Assembly: GCA_004144865.1 (NCBI GenBank)
Contig: SEAY01000007.1
Span: 1 to 64,000, forward strand
Length of the DNA stretch: 64,000 bases
Source of the DNA: Comamonadaceae bacterium
Lineage (GTDB): Bacteria; Pseudomonadota; Gammaproteobacteria; Burkholderiales; Burkholderiaceae_C
Reading direction: 5' to 3'
Shown here: positions 61,736 to 64,000 of the stretch, piece after piece
Numbering within the stretch: position 1 is the stretch's first letter
How the letters are laid out: every line of letters starts with the position of its first letter
Position numbers and translations under genes: made by a program
Notes under the pieces: generated by a model
Database searches by the model: none
What the model saw: only the letters and a program-made list of their open reading frames with translations
What the model was told of the DNA's origin: nothing

Positions 61736-62437
61736 TCACAAGGGGGCCGACGAACAGATCGCCAGCCCGAGTTCGCTCGACACGATCAGCGCGTACAGCC
61801 CCACCCACACGGCGAGCAGGTAGTGCCAGTAGGTCGCGCACAGCTCCACGCCGAGCCGGACGCGTGCAGGGTCGTCGCCGCGCCGCAGCCGCAGCACGGC
61901 GCGCAGCCACGCCACCAGCCCGCCGAGCACGTGCAGGCCGTGCACGGCCGTGAACAGGTAGAAGAAGGACGTGGCGGCGCTGGTGGCCACGAGGTAGCCC
62001 GCGACGTTCAGCTGCTTCCAGACGTACAGCTGGCCGGCGAGGAAACCGAGCGTGAGCACGCCGCTGGCCGCGAGCCCGCGCTGCACCCGCGGGGCGTCGG
62101 CCTCGCGCGCGGCCCGCACCGTCCACTGCATGGCCAAGCTTGCGCCGACCAGCAGCGCGGTGTTCAGCACCAGCAGCCGCGGCCGGGGCAGCGGGCTCCA
62201 GTCCGCGAGGCCCAGCCGCATCGCATAGGCGCTGACGAACAGCACGAACAGCGAGGTGGCGACACCGAGGAACACCCACAGCGCCGTGCGCGCGGCCGGC
62301 CGCGGCGCGGTGGCGACTGCGGAGCCCTCGGACAGCGCGGCCTGCGCCTCCCATGGCTGCACGTGGAGCGTCTGCCGGAACAGCCACCCCACGATGACGG
62401 CCATCGCGACGGTGAGGAAAACCAGGCCGATCGTCAT
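61736..62437 (-). CDS. second haem-copper oxidase subunit III-like protein
   Basis: A 233-residue membrane protein with helices at LVFLTVAMAVIVGWLF, TALWVFLGVATSLFVLFVSAYAMR, ASGVLTLGFLAGQLYVW and FFYLFTAVHGLHVLGGLVAWL, ending in ATYWHYLLAVWVGLYALIVSS. The VHGLHVLGG and YWHYL blocks are subunit III-like, but overall it is divergent and has an extra N-terminal helix. It starts 4 bp after the end of subunit I. Tandem divergent subunit III genes occur in some alternative oxidases of this group. Confidence 0.85.
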   Translation of the reverse strand: MTIGLVFLTVAMAVIVGWLFRQTLHVQPWEAQAALSEGSAVATAPRPAARTALWVFLGVATSLFVLFVSAYAMRLGLADWSPLPRPRLLVLNTALLVGASLAMQWTVRAAREADAPRVQRGLAASGVLTLGFLAGQLYVWKQLNVAGYLVATSAATSFFYLFTAVHGLHVLGGLVAWLRAVLRLRRGDDPARVRLGVELCATYWHYLLAVWVGLYALIVSSELGLAICSSAPL

Positions 62438-62441
62438 GCGG

Positions 62442-64000
62442 CTACCCGTCGGCGTGGTGCGGTTCGCGCGCCCAGGCTTCGGCGGCGACTTCCGAGGGCG
62501 GCACGTTCTGCGGGATGAAGTCGGCCTTCACGCCGGGGACGCCATAGTCGTAGGCCCAGCGATAGACCACCGGCAGCTCCTTGCCGAAGTTGCCGTGCCT
62601 GGGCGGTGTCTCCGATGTCTGCCATTCCAGCGTGGTGGCGTGCCAGGGGTTGCCCCCAGCCGGCTTGCCGCGCAACCAGCTCACCGCGAGGTTGTAGAGG
62701 AACAGCATCTGCGCTGCGCCGACCACGAAGGCCGCGATGGAGATCCATGCGTTGAGCATGTGCGCCGAGTCCGGGATGAAGTTCGTGCCGCCTATGGCGT
62801 AGTAGCGGCGCGGGATGCCCATGAAACCCAGGTAGTGCATGGGATAGAAGATCGCGTAGGTGCCGAGGAAGGTGACCCAGAAGTGCACCTTGCCCAGCGT
62901 GTCGTCCAGCATGCGCCCCGTGATCTTGGGGTACCAGTGGTAGATGGCGCCGAACACCACCAGCACCGGCGCGATGCCCATCACCATGTGGAAGTGCGCG
63001 ACGACGAACATCGTGTCCGACAGCGGCATGTCCACGACCACGTTGCCCAGGAACAGGCCCGACAGGCCGCCGTTGACGAAGGTGAAGATGAAGGCGATGG
63101 CGAACAGCATCGGCACGGTCAGCCGGATGTTGCCTTTCCACAGCGTGAGCACCCAGTTGTAGACCTTGATCGCCGTGGGCACGGCGATGATCAGCGTGGT
63201 GGTGGCGAAGAAGAAGCCGAAGTACGGGTTCATGCCGCTCACGTACATGTGGTGGGCCCACACGATGAAGCTCAGGCCGCCGATGATGAGGATGGCCCAC
63301 ACCATCATGCGGTAGCCGAAGATGTTCTTGCGCGCGTGCGTGCTGACCAGGTCGGAAACGATGCCGAACGCAGGCAGCGCCACGATGTACACCTCGGGGT
63401 GGCCGAAGAACCAGAACAGGTGCTGGAACAGCAGCGGGTTGCCGCCCGTGTAGTCCAGCGACTGTCCCCTGGAGACCAGCGCCGGCATGAAGAAGCTGGT
63501 GCCCAGCGTCTGGTCCAGGAACATCATGATCGCGCTCACGAACAGCGCCGGGAAGGCGAGCAGCGCCAGGATGGTCGCCATGAAGATGCCCCACACCGTG
63601 AGCGGCAGCCGCATCATCGTCATGCCGCGGGTGCGGGCCTGCAGCACGGTCACCACGTAGTTGAGGCCGCCCATGGTGAAGCCGATGACGAACACGCCCA
63701 GCGAGATGAGCATCAGCAGGATGCCCCAGCTCGCCCCGGGCGTGCCGTCCAGGATCGCCTGCGGCGGGTAGAGCGTCCAGCCCGCGCCGGTGGGGCCGCC
63801 GGGCACGAAGAAGCTCGCCACCAGCAGGATCACCGCGAGCAGGTAGATCCAGTAGCTGAGCATGTTGACGTAGGGGAACACCATGTCGCGCGCCCCCACC
63901 ATCAGCGGGATCAGGTAGTTGCCGAAGCCGCCCAGGAACAGCGCCGTCAGCAGGTAGATCACCATGATCATCCCGTGCATGCTCACCAGCTGCAGGTAGA
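62442..64000 (-). CDS. haem-copper oxidase subunit I (5' end cut by window)
   Basis: Catalytic subunit of a terminal oxidase; 519 residues are visible and the frame is open at the right edge. Haem and copper ligands are in the region after LVSMHGMIMVIYLLTALFLGG, WFFGHPEVYIVALPAFGI (His and cross-linked Tyr), WAHHMYVSGM (CuB) and MFVVAHFHMVMG (haem a3 and haem a His). FPYVNMLSYWIYL replaces the more usual FPRLNNMSFWL, so the D-channel entry differs from standard aa3 enzymes. Subunit II is presumably upstream, beyond the window. Confidence 0.94.
   Translation of the reverse strand, partial: YLQLVSMHGMIMVIYLLTALFLGGFGNYLIPLMVGARDMVFPYVNMLSYWIYLLAVILLVASFFVPGGPTGAGWTLYPPQAILDGTPGASWGILLMLISLGVFVIGFTMGGLNYVVTVLQARTRGMTMMRLPLTVWGIFMATILALLAFPALFVSAIMMFLDQTLGTSFFMPALVSRGQSLDYTGGNPLLFQHLFWFFGHPEVYIVALPAFGIVSDLVSTHARKNIFGYRMMVWAILIIGGLSFIVWAHHMYVSGMNPYFGFFFATTTLIIAVPTAIKVYNWVLTLWKGNIRLTVPMLFAIAFIFTFVNGGLSGLFLGNVVVDMPLSDTMFVVAHFHMVMGIAPVLVVFGAIYHWYPKITGRMLDDTLGKVHFWVTFLGTYAIFYPMHYLGFMGIPRRYYAIGGTNFIPDSAHMLNAWISIAAFVVGAAQMLFLYNLAVSWLRGKPAGGNPWHATTLEWQTSETPPRHGNFGKELPVVYRWAYDYGVPGVKADFIPQNVPPSEVAAEAWAREPHHADG

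Overview
The window is high-GC proteobacterial chromosome, best matched by Burkholderiales (Comamonadaceae-like, for example Ramlibacter or Variovorax relatives). The grounds are the gene order hemL-thiD-rubredoxin-pilGHIJ-chpA, dusB-fis-purH, algH-ruvX-pyrR-pyrB-pyrC', two Bug-type binding proteins and a TAXI-TRAP transporter. Genus assignment is inference. Genes are tightly packed, and many neighbours share start/stop codons (ATGA, GTGA, TTGA, TGATG).

1-7.1 kb is mostly housekeeping: the end of a DmsC-type membrane anchor, a YqaA-family protein, dusB-fis, purH, and hemL and thiD on the minus strand. A rubredoxin gene diverges from thiD. 7.1-16.7 kb is a complete Pil-Chp chemosensory operon (pilG, pilH, pilI, pilJ, chpA) for twitching motility, closed by a clear terminator. 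16.7-20.5 kb is a bufferin operon: a precursor peptide, its MNIO (DUF692) modifying enzyme and partner, a DoxX-like protein, and at its end a sigma factor with an NrsF-type anti-sigma. It is preceded by GTAACC-N16-CGAA, the promoter form described for Caulobacter SigF. This suggests a metal-responsive, self-amplifying circuit.

20.4-27.5 kb holds an alpha/beta hydrolase, a photolyase, and the operon algH-ruvX-pyrR-pyrB-pyrC'-plsC, in which the dihydroorotase homologue has lost metal-binding histidines. 27.6-34.6 kb holds a two-gene Fbp-like ABC transporter with a Fur-like half-site at its divergent start, a PQQ-type sugar dehydrogenase lipoprotein with a c-type cytochrome, and a class A beta-lactamase divergent from an AmpR-like LysR regulator.

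34.6-36.7 kb looks different: A+T-richer, almost gene-free, bounded on one side by tRNA-Arg(CCT) and on the other by an imperfect copy of that tRNA's 3' end. It holds one unrecognised membrane protein, a very small ORF with its own terminator, and a three-way-junction palindrome, but no integrase. It may be a worn integrative element. 36.9-41.9 kb has a MoxR ATPase with a VWA protein and two further genes, a cytochrome c4 and a DUF1841 gene.

42-60 kb is catabolic. It has a TAXI-TRAP transporter with a DapA-like aldolase; an IclR regulator divergent from pcaI-pcaJ-pcaF across a triple CGAAC operator; two Bug binding proteins; an SDR and a 3-hydroxyisobutyrate dehydrogenase-like enzyme; maleylacetate reductase; a LysR regulator; an FAD monooxygenase; a hydroxyquinol 1,2-dioxygenase; a Dabb protein; and an amidohydrolase. 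Together these can take a hydroxylated aromatic through hydroxyquinol, maleylacetate and 3-oxoadipate to the TCA cycle. 60-64 kb is the end of a haem-copper oxidase operon (subunits I, III, III and IV-like), cut by the window edge.

Two families of palindromic intergenic repeats are scattered through the window. One is REP/BIME-like, and in two copies a rho-independent terminator sits between its arms.
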